Below are positions 35,422 through 44,832 of a DNA stretch of 64,000 nucleotides, one piece after another; position 1 is the first letter of the stretch, and every line of letters begins with the position of its first letter. The notes below the pieces were generated by a model. That model was not told the DNA's origin, ran no database searches, and worked only from the letters and a program-made list of their open reading frames with translations. Location: contig NZ_CP178740.1 of the NCBI RefSeq assembly GCF_047324305.1, forward strand, positions 3,658,001 to 3,722,000, written 5' to 3'. Both the position numbers and the translations under genes were made by a program. Origin of the DNA: Acerihabitans sp047324305 (lineage in GTDB: Bacteria; Pseudomonadota; Gammaproteobacteria; Enterobacterales; Enterobacteriaceae).

Positions 35422-36390
35422 TTACCGATCGTTTACCGGCACCAACCCGTCCAGATAACGTTCAGCGTCCAGCGCCGCCATGCAGCCGGTGCCGGCCGAG
35501 GTAATCGCCTGGCGGTAGATATGGTCCATCACGTCGCCCGCGGCAAATACGCCCGGAATGCTGGTCTGGGTGGCGTTGCCCGCAATACCGGACTGTACGC
35601 GGATATAGCCGTTCTCCAGCTCCAGTTGGTTGCCGAAAATCGCCGTATTGGGATGATGACCGATGGCGATAAATACGCCGGCGACCGCCAGCGTGTCGAC
35701 GGCGCCTCTGACGACGTTCTTCAGCCGCACGCCGGTCACGCCCATTTCATCGCCCACCACTTCTTCCAGGGTGCGGCCGGTATGCAGCACGATACTGCCG
35801 CTGGCGACCTTATCCATCAGGCGATCGATCAGGATTTTCTCCGCGCGGAAGATATCGCGCCGGTGGATCAGATGCACCTCGGTGGCGATATTGGACAGAT
35901 ACAGCGCTTCTTCCACGGCCGTATTGCCGCCGCCGACCACCGCGACTTTTTGCTGGCGGTAGAAGAAACCGTCGCAGGTGGCGCAGGCGGATACGCCTTT
36001 GCCCTTATAGGCTTCCTCCGACGGCAGGCCGATATAGCGCGCGGATGCGCCGGTGGCGATAATCAGGGCGTCACAGGTAAATTCACCGGTATCGCCGGTC
36101 AGCCGGAAAGGGCGGTTTTGTAAATCGACCTGGTTAATATGATCGAAAATGATTTCGGTGTTGAATTTTACGGCGTGGGCGTACATGCGCTCCATCAGCG
36201 AAGGCCCGGTCAGCCCTTCCGGATCGCCCGGCCAGTTCTCGACCTCGGTGGTGGTGGTCAGCTGGCCGCCTTGTTCCATACCGGTTATCAGCACCGGATG
36301 CAGGTTGGCGCGGGCGGCATAAACCGCGGCGGTATATCCCGCCGGTCCCGACCCCAGGATAATTAATTTACTGTGTTTCGCCGTAGACAT
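35422..36390 (-). CDS. trxB: Thioredoxin reductase
   Basis: This 322-residue NADPH-dependent flavoenzyme reduces thioredoxin. The FAD dinucleotide fold (ILGSGPAGYTAA), redox pair C136-AT-C139, NADPH fold (VVGGGNTAVEEALYL) and the second FAD motif (GVFAAGDVMDHIYRQAITSAGTGCMAA) are all present. ATG 36390 follows GAGGAAAAT; the frame is open further upstream but that part is not conserved. It is divergent from lrp, as in E. coli. Confidence 0.96.
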   Translation of the reverse strand: MSTAKHSKLIILGSGPAGYTAAVYAARANLHPVLITGMEQGGQLTTTTEVENWPGDPEGLTGPSLMERMYAHAVKFNTEIIFDHINQVDLQNRPFRLTGDTGEFTCDALIIATGASARYIGLPSEEAYKGKGVSACATCDGFFYRQQKVAVVGGGNTAVEEALYLSNIATEVHLIHRRDIFRAEKILIDRLMDKVASGSIVLHTGRTLEEVVGDEMGVTGVRLKNVVRGAVDTLAVAGVFIAIGHHPNTAIFGNQLELENGYIRVQSGIAGNATQTSIPGVFAAGDVMDHIYRQAITSAGTGCMAALDAERYLDGLVPVNDR

Positions 36391-36822
36391 ATTTTCCTCG
36401 TTTAACTCACCGCTTAGATCCCAACTCGTCGATGATAAGAAAGTTACCAGACAATGAAAAGGATGCAAAAAGTTGTTGGCGATTTTTATCATCGTTATGG
36501 ACTATCGATAGGCGGATTTTACCATCAATTAGGACATTATCGGGCTAAAAAGAGCCCTTAAGCCCCGGACAACGTGTTTCCGCAGGATTTAATCGGCATG
36601 TTGTTCTGATTTTTATCGTTTTACTTTGACAATACGCTGCGCTTTTGCGAAAACATCAGGGTAAGGAAAATGATGCGTTGGTTTCGGACAGGCAGTTAGC
36701 AAGGCAGTTGAAACAGTTGGCCCTAAAATAAAACAGACAACGGGTCTTAAAGCAAACCCTGATACATTGAAGTCGGCAGGGGTGTGGCAAGCACAGGGAA
36801 GGTACTAAGAGAGACAATAATA
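36391..36822. other. Divergent region between trxB and lrp
   Basis: This 432-base non-coding region should hold the lrp promoter and its long 5' leader, as in E. coli. AT-rich tracts lie at 36480-36550 and 36600-36640. No individual operator could be assigned with confidence. Confidence 0.55.
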
Positions 36823-37317
36823 ATGGTAGACAATAAAAAGCGCCCGGGAAAGGATCTCGATCGTATTGACCGTAACATCCTCAATGAGTTGCAAAAGGAT
36901 GGCCGGATATCAAACGTCGAACTTTCTAAACGGGTTGGATTATCCCCAACACCTTGCCTGGAACGCGTGCGCCGTCTTGAGCGCCAGGGTTTCATCCAAG
37001 GGTATACCGCTTTACTTAATCCACATTATCTTGATGCGTCTTTACTGGTGTTTGTGGAGATTACCCTTAACCGGGGTGCGCCCGATGTGTTTGAGCAATT
37101 CAATACCGCCGTACAAAAGCTGGAAGAAATTCAGGAATGCCATTTGGTTTCGGGTGATTTCGACTATCTGCTGAAAACGCGGGTGCCTGATATGTCGGCC
37201 TATCGTAAACTGCTGGGCGAGACGCTGTTGCGCCTGCCGGGGGTCAACGATACGCGTACCTACGTGGTGATGGAAGAAGTGAAGCAGAGCAACCGGCTGG
37301 TCATTAAGACACGCTAA
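36823..37317 (+). CDS. lrp: Leucine-responsive regulatory protein Lrp
   Basis: This 164-residue global regulator of amino acid metabolism and the feast/famine response has an N-terminal winged helix (NGRISNVELSKRVGLSPTPCLERVRRLE region, residues 27-55) and a C-terminal RAM/AsnC ligand-binding domain. It appears virtually identical to E. coli Lrp along its whole length. Start ATG 36823. Confidence 0.97.
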   Translation: MVDNKKRPGKDLDRIDRNILNELQKDGRISNVELSKRVGLSPTPCLERVRRLERQGFIQGYTALLNPHYLDASLLVFVEITLNRGAPDVFEQFNTAVQKLEEIQECHLVSGDFDYLLKTRVPDMSAYRKLLGETLLRLPGVNDTRTYVVMEEVKQSNRLVIKTR

Positions 37318-37359
37318 GTCATAACACAGGTGCAAATTTCACGTTTTATGGTTACACTC

Positions 37360-37375
37360 CTGTGCATTCATACAG
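37360..37375 (+). promoter_or_regulatory. LexA box upstream of ftsK
   Basis: CTGTGCATTCATACAG fits the LexA consensus CTGT-N8-ACAG exactly and lies 87-102 bases before the ftsK start. E. coli ftsK (dinH) is an SOS gene with a LexA box at the equivalent place. Confidence 0.85.
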
Positions 37376-37379
37376 TTTC

Positions 37380-37406
37380 AGCGCCGGCGGCATGACGGCC
37401 GGCGCT
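37380..37406 (+). terminator. Probable lrp terminator
   Basis: AGCGCCGGC (37380-37388) pairs with GCCGGCGCT (37398-37406), followed by GTTATTAAG. It lies five bases past the LexA box, so the lrp end and the ftsK promoter are tightly packed. Confidence 0.6.
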
Positions 37407-37461
37407 GTTATTAAGCTATTATATCGGTTATATCGGCATAGATAACCCTGGAGAGCCTTTC

Positions 37462-40400
37462 TTGAGCCAGGAATATACAGAAGATAAAGAAGTTGAATTG
37501 AAAACGCTCAGCAGCAGTCGCCGGTTACTCGAGGCTGTTCTGATTGTCATGGCGATTTTTGCCCTCTATTTGATGATTTCCCTGGTCAGTTTCAACCCTT
37601 CCGACCCCAGTTGGTCGCAAACTGCCTGGCATGGTCCTATCCATAACCTGGGGGGCGGCATCGGCGCCTGGTTTGCCGATACGCTGTTCTTCACCTTCGG
37701 CGTGCTGGCCTATGCCCTTCCGCCGCTGATGCTGATTTTCTGCTGGACGTCGTTTCGCCAGCGGGAAGAGCAGGACTATGTGGACTATTTTGCCCTATCG
37801 CTGCGGCTGATTGGGACGCTGGCGCTGATCCTGACCTCATGCGGCCTGGCCGCGCTCAATGTCGACGATCTCTATTACTTTGCCTCGGGCGGCGTGATCG
37901 GCAGCCTGCTCAGCAACGCCATGCTGCCGTGGTTTAACGGCATCGGCGCCACCCTGACCCTGCTCTGCGTATGGGCGTCCGGCCTGACCCTGTTTACCGG
38001 CTGGTCCTGGCTCACCATTGCCGAAAAAATCGGCGGCGTGGTCATGGGTTGCCTGACATTTATGTCGAACCGCTCCCGCCGCGACGAGCGGGACTACGAC
38101 GACGAGTACGATGACGAAGACCTGGAGGCCGCAGGGGACGACGCGGTCCGCGCCGAAGCGTTGGACGCGCTTGACCCGCTGCTGGCGACCTCCGGCCCTG
38201 ATGCCGCCGGGACCAAGCCTGATGCCGCTCCCGCGGCTATCGGCACGGTGGCGGGGCCTTCCGCCACGTCCAGCCATCCGGAGCTCGCCGAGCAGACCGG
38301 CGACCCGCTGGCCGTCCCGCCGCCGGGCGCGGTGTCGCCGCCGGTGGCGGCCCCTGCGGCCGGCCCCGCGCCTGCCGCCGTCTACTCCCAGCAGCCCGCC
38401 GCGCCGGCCCCCCAGTCGGCGTCCGCGCAGGCTATCCCGCAATATCGTTTTGAGTTGCCGGACGCACCGTCCGTTCCTCCTTCCCAGGGCGGCTTTCCCG
38501 ATGAAGACGATGATGGTCCGCAGATGGGCGACTGGCAGCACGACGGTGACGAATCGCACACGCCATACGATTTCAACGTGGCGCAGCGCAGCAGCGGGCA
38601 GGTCACTGCTTCCACGCCGCCTTATGACGCCGCCGCGCTGACCTTTATGCCGGCGTTCAGCGCCACCAGCGACGAAAATCCGCAGGTCAAGCAGGGCATC
38701 GGTCCTGAATTGCCGCGTCCTAACCGGGTACGCATCCCCACGCGCCGGGAGCTTGCCTCGTTTGGCATCAAGCTGCCGTCGCAGCGCAACGCGACGGCGA
38801 CGGCGCAGCAACGCCCGCAGGAAGAAGACGCGCTGTCGCAGGCGCCGCAGTCCGAGGAAGAACAAGCCGCCGCCCAGCAGTCGGCGCTGCACCAGGAATT
38901 TCTGCAGCAGCAGGAACAACGCTATGGCGCGGCCGGGACCGAGGGCGACGACGAGGAAGAAGACGCCTGGCAGCAACAGCAGCTGGCCGCCGAATTTCAA
39001 CGCCGGCAGGAGATGCGTTACGTGGCGGACGCCGACGAACGGGCCATGCCGACATCGCCGGTTTCGCCGCCGGCCGGCATTGATGCGCCTGCGGCGTTCG
39101 CTCCGCCGCCGCGGGCCGATCGGGTGGATGATACTCTCGCAGCCCGGTTTACGCCCTCCACGCAGCCTGGTCACGAGTTCGGTTCCGGCGCGTCGACCGC
39201 GGCCGGGCATGTTCCCGGCGGTTATGACGAGCAGGCTCATTCCCGCGCAGAGGATTATCCGGCCGACGATGAGGACGCGCTGTCGGACGGGCATGTCCAG
39301 CCTTCGGCACGGCTAGGGGCAGGCGCCGCGCCGGCGCCATTGCCGTCGCCGGTGGGGGCGCGCGCGGTGGTTCAGCCGGCGGCGCCCGCCATGGACAGCC
39401 TGATCCATCCCTTCCTGATGCGTAATGAACAACCGTTGCACAAGCCCACCACGCCGCTGCCGACGCTGGACCTGTTAACGTCGCCGCCGGTGGAGGACGA
39501 ACCGGTGGATATGTTCGCGCTGGAGCAAACCGCGCGGCTGGTTGAAGCGCGGCTGGCGGACTACCGCGTGAAGGCCGAGGTGGTCGGTATTTCTCCCGGT
39601 CCGGTTATTACTCGCTTCGAGCTGGACCTGGCGCCGGGCGTGAAAGCGGCGCGTATCTCCAATCTGTCGCGGGATTTGGCGCGCTCCCTGTCGGCGGTGG
39701 CGGTGCGGGTGGTGGAAGTGATCCCCGGCAAACCTTACGTCGGCTTGGAATTGCCGAATAAGCGCCGCCAGACGGTATACCTGCGCGAAGTGCTGGATTG
39801 CGATAAATTCCGCGAGACCGTCTCGCCGCTGGCTATCGTGCTGGGCAAGGACATTGCCGGCCAGCCGGTGATTGCCGATCTGGCCAAAATGCCCCATCTG
39901 CTGGTGGCCGGTACCACCGGGTCAGGTAAATCGGTGGGGGTCAACGCCATGATCCTCAGCATGCTGTATAAAGCGACGCCGGAAGAGGTGCGCTTTATCA
40001 TGATTGACCCGAAAATGCTGGAACTGTCGGTGTACGAAGGCATTCCCCACCTGCTGACCGAAGTGGTCACCGACATGAAAGACGCCGCCAATGCCCTGCG
40101 CTGGTGCGTGGGCGAGATGGAGCGCCGCTATAAACTGATGTCGGCCCTGGGGGTGCGTAACCTGGCCGGCTATAACGAACGTATTGAACAGGCTATCGCC
40201 ATGGGCCGGCCGGTGCCGGATCCTTTCTGGAAACCGGGCGACGGCATGGCCGATTCGCCGCCGATGCTGGAAAAACTGCCATATATCGTGGTGTTGGTGG
40301 ACGAGTTCGCCGACCTGATGATGGCGGTGGGCAAAAAGGTGGAAGAGCTGATTGCGCGTTTGGCCCAGAAAGCCCGCGCCGCCGGCATCCATCTGGTGCT

Positions 40401-40932
40401 GGCGACCCAGCGGCCGTCGGTTGATGTGATAACCGGCCTGATCAAGGCCAATATCCCGACCCGTATCGCCTTTACCGTGTCCAGTAAAATCGACTCCCGT
40501 ACCATTCTCGATCAGTCGGGGGCGGAATCATTGCTCGGCATGGGCGATATGCTGTACCTGGCGCCCAACTCTTCCATACCGGTGCGTGTGCACGGCGCCT
40601 TTGTGCGCGACCAGGAGGTGCACGCGGTCGTCAGCGACTGGAAGGCCCGTGGCCGGCCGCAGTATATTGACAGCATCACCAGCGCGGGCGAAGAGGGTGA
40701 GGCCGGTCCCGGCGGCATGGACAGCGACGAGGAACTGGATCCGTTATTCGATCAGGCGGTGCAGTTCGTGGTCGACAAGCGCCGCGCCTCGATTTCCGGG
40801 GTGCAGCGCCAGTTCCGCATCGGCTATAACCGCGCCGCCCGCATCATCGAGCAAATGGAGATCCAGGGCATCGTCAGTTCGCAGGGCCATAACGGCAACC
40901 GTGAAGTACTGGCCCCGCCATCGCCGGATTAA
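37462..40932 (+). CDS. ftsK: DNA translocase FtsK
   Basis: This 1156-residue protein couples chromosome dimer resolution to division. The N-terminus has four membrane helices that target the septum. A long linker (about residues 215-680) is rich in Pro, Ala, Gln and acidic residues. The C-terminal motor has Walker A GTTGSGKS at about 817-824 and Walker B VVLVDEF near 944-950. A winged-helix gamma domain (last 65 residues, SGVQRQFRIGYNRAARIIEQME) reads KOPS and activates XerD. Translation starts at TTG 37462, as I recall for E. coli. The linker is about 170 residues shorter than in E. coli (1329), while the motor is conserved. Confidence 0.96.
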   Translation: MSQEYTEDKEVELKTLSSSRRLLEAVLIVMAIFALYLMISLVSFNPSDPSWSQTAWHGPIHNLGGGIGAWFADTLFFTFGVLAYALPPLMLIFCWTSFRQREEQDYVDYFALSLRLIGTLALILTSCGLAALNVDDLYYFASGGVIGSLLSNAMLPWFNGIGATLTLLCVWASGLTLFTGWSWLTIAEKIGGVVMGCLTFMSNRSRRDERDYDDEYDDEDLEAAGDDAVRAEALDALDPLLATSGPDAAGTKPDAAPAAIGTVAGPSATSSHPELAEQTGDPLAVPPPGAVSPPVAAPAAGPAPAAVYSQQPAAPAPQSASAQAIPQYRFELPDAPSVPPSQGGFPDEDDDGPQMGDWQHDGDESHTPYDFNVAQRSSGQVTASTPPYDAAALTFMPAFSATSDENPQVKQGIGPELPRPNRVRIPTRRELASFGIKLPSQRNATATAQQRPQEEDALSQAPQSEEEQAAAQQSALHQEFLQQQEQRYGAAGTEGDDEEEDAWQQQQLAAEFQRRQEMRYVADADERAMPTSPVSPPAGIDAPAAFAPPPRADRVDDTLAARFTPSTQPGHEFGSGASTAAGHVPGGYDEQAHSRAEDYPADDEDALSDGHVQPSARLGAGAAPAPLPSPVGARAVVQPAAPAMDSLIHPFLMRNEQPLHKPTTPLPTLDLLTSPPVEDEPVDMFALEQTARLVEARLADYRVKAEVVGISPGPVITRFELDLAPGVKAARISNLSRDLARSLSAVAVRVVEVIPGKPYVGLELPNKRRQTVYLREVLDCDKFRETVSPLAIVLGKDIAGQPVIADLAKMPHLLVAGTTGSGKSVGVNAMILSMLYKATPEEVRFIMIDPKMLELSVYEGIPHLLTEVVTDMKDAANALRWCVGEMERRYKLMSALGVRNLAGYNERIEQAIAMGRPVPDPFWKPGDGMADSPPMLEKLPYIVVLVDEFADLMMAVGKKVEELIARLAQKARAAGIHLVLATQRPSVDVITGLIKANIPTRIAFTVSSKIDSRTILDQSGAESLLGMGDMLYLAPNSSIPVRVHGAFVRDQEVHAVVSDWKARGRPQYIDSITSAGEEGEAGPGGMDSDEELDPLFDQAVQFVVDKRRASISGVQRQFRIGYNRAARIIEQMEIQGIVSSQGHNGNREVLAPPSPD

Positions 40933-41142
40933 CGCGCTGGTGCCCATGACAGGCCTGCTTTGGCCGCCAGGGGGGTAACCCCCTGTGCAAAGATGCGTAA
41001 AGCGGCAGGTTTTCAGAGGATTGGCCTATGCCTTCCCGTCATTGTTCCGATAAAGTTAAGCCTATCAGGGTGCCGCCTGCCGGCCGGTCTATTTCTTGCC
41101 GGCCCGGATGTTGCGCCTTTCATTTTTCAAGGAATGCTTATA

Positions 41143-41754
41143 ATGAATAAAAGGTTATTAGTCGCTTGCCTGCTTAGCGCCGTGGTTGCCGCGCCGGCGC
41201 TGGCCGATGATGCCGGCGCGCTGCAAAGCCGCCTGAATCGGGTCAACAGTTTCCATGCCGCATTCACCCAGAAAGTGACCAGCGCGGACGGCGGCGCGGT
41301 GCAGGAAGGCGAAGGCGAACTGTGGGTAAAACGGCCGAATCTGTTTAACTGGCATATGACCGCGCCGGATGAGAGCCTGCTGATTTCCGACGGTAAAACG
41401 CTGTGGTTTTATAATCCCTTTGTCGAACAGGCCACCGCCACCTGGCTGAAAAACGCCACCGGCAATACGCCGTTTATGCTGATTACCCGCAACAGCCCGG
41501 ACGACTGGCGGCAATACAACGTCAAGCAAACCAACGATCGGTTTGAGCTGACGCCCAAGACCGCCAGCGGCAACCTGAAGCAATTTACCATCGACGTCAG
41601 CGCCAGCGGCACCATCAACAGCTTTACCGCCGTCGAGCAGGACGGGCAGCGCAGCGCCTACCAGCTGAAAAGCCAGAATAACGGCCAGGTGGATGACGCC
41701 AAATTCCGTTTTACCCCTCCCAAGGGCGTGACGCTGGACGATCAGCGTCAGTGA
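41143..41754 (+). CDS. lolA: Outer membrane lipoprotein carrier protein LolA
   Basis: This 203-residue periplasmic chaperone carries lipoproteins from LolCDE to LolB. The signal peptide is residues 1-21 (ending ALA, mature DDAG). The RVNSFHAAFTQKV and GELWVKRPNLFNWHMTAPDE strands form the hydrophobic pocket, including the conserved arginine of KRPN. ATG 41143 follows AAGGA at about 9 bases; ATG 41134 would lack a ribosome site. Seven bases separate it from rarA. Confidence 0.95.
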   Translation: MNKRLLVACLLSAVVAAPALADDAGALQSRLNRVNSFHAAFTQKVTSADGGAVQEGEGELWVKRPNLFNWHMTAPDESLLISDGKTLWFYNPFVEQATATWLKNATGNTPFMLITRNSPDDWRQYNVKQTNDRFELTPKTASGNLKQFTIDVSASGTINSFTAVEQDGQRSAYQLKSQNNGQVDDAKFRFTPPKGVTLDDQRQ

Positions 41755-41761
41755 GGTAAAA

Positions 41762-43105
41762 ATGAGCAATCTGTCGCTTGATTTTTCCCATAACGAATTC
41801 CAGCCGCTGGCCGCGCGCATGCGCCCAAGAACGCTGGAAGAATATGTCGGGCAGCAGCATCTGCTGGCGCCGGGCAAGCCGCTGCCGCGCGCCATCCAGA
41901 ACGGGCAACTGCACTCCATGATCCTGTGGGGGCCGCCTGGTACCGGAAAAACCACGCTGGCGGAGCTGATTGCGCGTTACGGCAACGCCGATGTGGAGCG
42001 TATTTCGGCGGTGACCTCGGGCATCAAGGAAATCCGCGAGGCGATCGAGCGCGCGCGCCACAATCGTGATGCCGGCCGCCGCACCATCTTGTTCGTCGAC
42101 GAAGTGCATCGCTTTAATAAAAGCCAGCAGGACGCCTTCCTGCCGCATGTGGAAGAGGGCACCATTACCCTGATTGGCGCCACTACGGAAAACCCTTCGT
42201 TCGAGCTTAACTCCGCGCTGCTCTCCCGCGCCAAAGTTTACCTGCTGAAGGCGCTTACCGCCGGGGATATCGAACAGGTGCTGGCCCAGGCCATGACCGA
42301 TACGGAGCGGGGCTATGGCGGCCAGAATATCGTGCTGCCGGACGAGACGCGCCGGGTGCTGGCGGAGTGGGTGAACGGCGATGCACGCCGCGCGCTCAAC
42401 AGCCTGGAAATGATGGCGGATATGGCGCAAACCGATGCCCAGGGCAACCGGGTGCTTACGCCGCTGCTGCTGAAGGAAATTTCCGGCGAGCGCAACGCCC
42501 GTTTTGATAATAAGGGCGATCGTTATTATGATTTGATTTCGGCGCTGCATAAATCGGTGCGCGGTTCCGCGCCGGATGCGGCGCTATATTGGTATGCGCG
42601 CATCATCACCGCCGGCGGCGATCCGCTTTACGTGGCGCGCCGCCTGCTGGCCATCGCCTCGGAGGATGTGGGCAATGCCGATCCGCGCGGCATGCAGGTT
42701 GCCCTGGCGGCTTGGGATTGTTTTACCCGCGTCGGTCCGGCGGAAGGGGAACGGGCGATTGCCCAGGCGATTGTCTATCTGGCCTGCGCGCCAAAAAGCA
42801 ACGCGGTTTACACCGCTTTTAAAGCCGCGATGCATGATGCGCGCGAAAACGCCGATTATGATGTGCCAGAGCATCTGCGTAACGCCCCCACCAAGCTGAT
42901 GAAGGAAATGGGGCTGGGCGCCGAATACCGCTATGCCCATGATGAACCGAACGCCTATGCCGCCGGCGAAGACTATTTTCCCGAGCAGATGGCGCACACC
43001 CGCTACTACTATCCAAGCCCGCGTGGACTGGAAGGAAAAATTGGCGAAAAGCTTGCCTGGCTTAGCGCGCAGGATCAAAATAGCCCAACAAAACGCTACC
43101 GATAA
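41762..43105 (+). CDS. rarA: Replication-associated recombination protein RarA (MgsA)
   Basis: This 447-residue AAA+ ATPase acts at stalled replication forks. Walker A GPPGTGKT is at residues 57-64, with a sensor and arginine-finger segment in LLSRAKVYLL. The C-terminal clamp-loader-like tetramerisation domain contains KSVRGSAPDAALYWYARIITAGGDP. GTGAGG precedes the ATG, overlapping the lolA end region, so the two are probably cotranscribed. Confidence 0.96.
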   Translation: MSNLSLDFSHNEFQPLAARMRPRTLEEYVGQQHLLAPGKPLPRAIQNGQLHSMILWGPPGTGKTTLAELIARYGNADVERISAVTSGIKEIREAIERARHNRDAGRRTILFVDEVHRFNKSQQDAFLPHVEEGTITLIGATTENPSFELNSALLSRAKVYLLKALTAGDIEQVLAQAMTDTERGYGGQNIVLPDETRRVLAEWVNGDARRALNSLEMMADMAQTDAQGNRVLTPLLLKEISGERNARFDNKGDRYYDLISALHKSVRGSAPDAALYWYARIITAGGDPLYVARRLLAIASEDVGNADPRGMQVALAAWDCFTRVGPAEGERAIAQAIVYLACAPKSNAVYTAFKAAMHDARENADYDVPEHLRNAPTKLMKEMGLGAEYRYAHDEPNAYAAGEDYFPEQMAHTRYYYPSPRGLEGKIGEKLAWLSAQDQNSPTKRYR

Positions 43106-43214
43106 CCAGGCCGTTGCGGTAAGGTTAGCGATAGAAAATCCGTTGCCGCGATAGTCTCTGACGGCGTCGCGAAGTCATATACATCAATCTGATAACAATA
43201 AGCACAGGACTAGC

Positions 43215-44507
43215 ATGCTCGATCCCAATCTGCTGCGCAATGAGCTAGACGCAGTTGCCGAGAAACTGGCTCGCAGAAATTTTACCCTGGATGTCGATAC
43301 GCTGCGTAAACACGAAGAGCGGCGCAAGGTACTGCAGGTCGAAACCGAAACATTGCAGGCCGAGCGTAATTCCCGCTCCAAACTGATCGGCGCGGCGAAA
43401 GCCCGTGGCGAGGATATCGAGCCATTGCGCCAGGAAGTCAACGGATTGAGCGATCGCCTCGAGGCGGCCAAATCCGAACTGGATATTTTGCAAGCCGCCA
43501 TCCGCGACGTGGCGCTGTCGCTGCCTAATATTCCGGACGACCGCGTTCCCTCTGGTAAGGATGAAACCGAAAACGAAGAAATCAGCCGCTGGGGCGAACC
43601 GCGCCGCTATGATTTCGACGTGCGCGACCATGTTTCCCTGGGGGAAATGGCCGGCGGGCTGGATTTCGCCGCGGCCGTCAAGTTGACCGGTGCGCGTTTT
43701 GTGGTGATGAAAGGGCAGATTGCCCGCCTGCATCGCGCGCTGACGCAATTTATGCTCGATTTGCATACCGAGCAGCACGGCTATCAGGAAAATTATGTTC
43801 CTTATCTGGTAAACCATGCATCGCTGTTCGGTACCGGCCAATTGCCGAAATTCGCCGGGGATTTATTCCATACCCAGCCCCTGAGCGAAGAAGCCGACAC
43901 CAGCGCCTATGCCCTGATCCCCACGGCGGAAGTCCCGCTGACCAACCTGGTGCGCGACGAAATCCTGGAAGAAGACCAACTGCCGCTGAAGATGACGGCC
44001 CATACCCCGTGCTTTCGTTCCGAGGCCGGCTCCTACGGCCGCGATACGCGCGGGTTGATCCGTATGCACCAGTTTGACAAAGTCGAGCTGGTCCAGGTGG
44101 TGAAACCGGAAGATTCCATGCGCGCGCTGGAGGAACTGACCGGCCATGCGGAGAAGGTGCTGCAACTGCTGAACCTGCCTTACCGCAAGATCCTGCTGTG
44201 CACCGGCGACATGGGCTTTGGCTCGAGCAAGACCTACGATCTGGAAGTCTGGCTGCCGGCGCAGAATACCTACCGGGAAATTTCCTCCTGCTCGAATATG
44301 GGCGATTTCCAGGCGCGGCGCATGCAGGCGCGCTACCGCGCCAAAGAAGATAAAAAACCACGCTTGGTGCATACCCTGAATGGCTCCGGCCTGGCGGTGG
44401 GGCGCACCCTGGTGGCGGTAATGGAAAACTACCAGTTGGCCGACGGGCGCATTGAAATCCCGGCGGCGCTGGCGCCGTATATGAACGGCCTGACTCATAT
44501 CGGCTAA
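43215..44507 (+). CDS. serS: Seryl-tRNA synthetase
   Basis: This 430-residue class II synthetase charges tRNA-Ser and tRNA-Sec. The N-terminal coiled-coil arm (about residues 30-100) grips the long variable arm of tRNA-Ser. Motif 2 (FRSEAGSYGRDTRGLIRMHQF) and motif 3 (LNGSGLAVGRTLVAVMENYQ) are intact. Length equals that of E. coli SerRS. The dmsABC genes that follow in E. coli are absent. Confidence 0.97.
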   Translation: MLDPNLLRNELDAVAEKLARRNFTLDVDTLRKHEERRKVLQVETETLQAERNSRSKLIGAAKARGEDIEPLRQEVNGLSDRLEAAKSELDILQAAIRDVALSLPNIPDDRVPSGKDETENEEISRWGEPRRYDFDVRDHVSLGEMAGGLDFAAAVKLTGARFVVMKGQIARLHRALTQFMLDLHTEQHGYQENYVPYLVNHASLFGTGQLPKFAGDLFHTQPLSEEADTSAYALIPTAEVPLTNLVRDEILEEDQLPLKMTAHTPCFRSEAGSYGRDTRGLIRMHQFDKVELVQVVKPEDSMRALEELTGHAEKVLQLLNLPYRKILLCTGDMGFGSSKTYDLEVWLPAQNTYREISSCSNMGDFQARRMQARYRAKEDKKPRLVHTLNGSGLAVGRTLVAVMENYQLADGRIEIPAALAPYMNGLTHIG

Positions 44508-44832
44508 TCACCACTGGCGTTCTCCCTTTAACACGTCAAGTGCAGGTGCGGCGTCAGCGGGCTTACCGCGCCATGGGGACTCGGTCGGGCGAAAATACCA
44601 CGCCCGATTCAACCCCATTGGCACGCTCTCCCTTTAACAGGGCAACCCTACGTTCGGTACCCTGATTTTTATCCCGGATGAAGTATGCGATGTTGGCGTC
44701 AGTTGCGTCATGTGGCCGCTAATTGCCTGAACACTATCAAAAAATGCTGGCGCTTATTTCGCCTGATTGACTTTTTTTACCGTAGTGGCATGATGCGCCC
44801 AATTCCTGCGCGTTGAGTCCGGTTTATTCATC
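44508..44832. other. Intergenic region between serS and ycaD
   Basis: This 325-base gap contains a hairpin TCGGGCG/CGCCCGA (44585-44591 with 44601-44607) and two copies of a CTCCCTTTAACA-like segment about 105 bases apart (near 44521 and 44628). No gene is seen. Confidence 0.5.

Noticed and set aside
35302..36123. Plus-strand frame beginning MSRRERLKLRV and running antisense through trxB
   Set aside because: The start lies in the repeat core and the rest is the trxB antisense strand. The same MSRRER start recurs in other repeat copies only because the DNA is repeated.
37837..39294. Long minus-strand open frame opposite the ftsK linker
   Set aside because: It is an antisense shadow of a GC-rich, low-complexity coding region, with very basic composition and no ribosome site or family motif.
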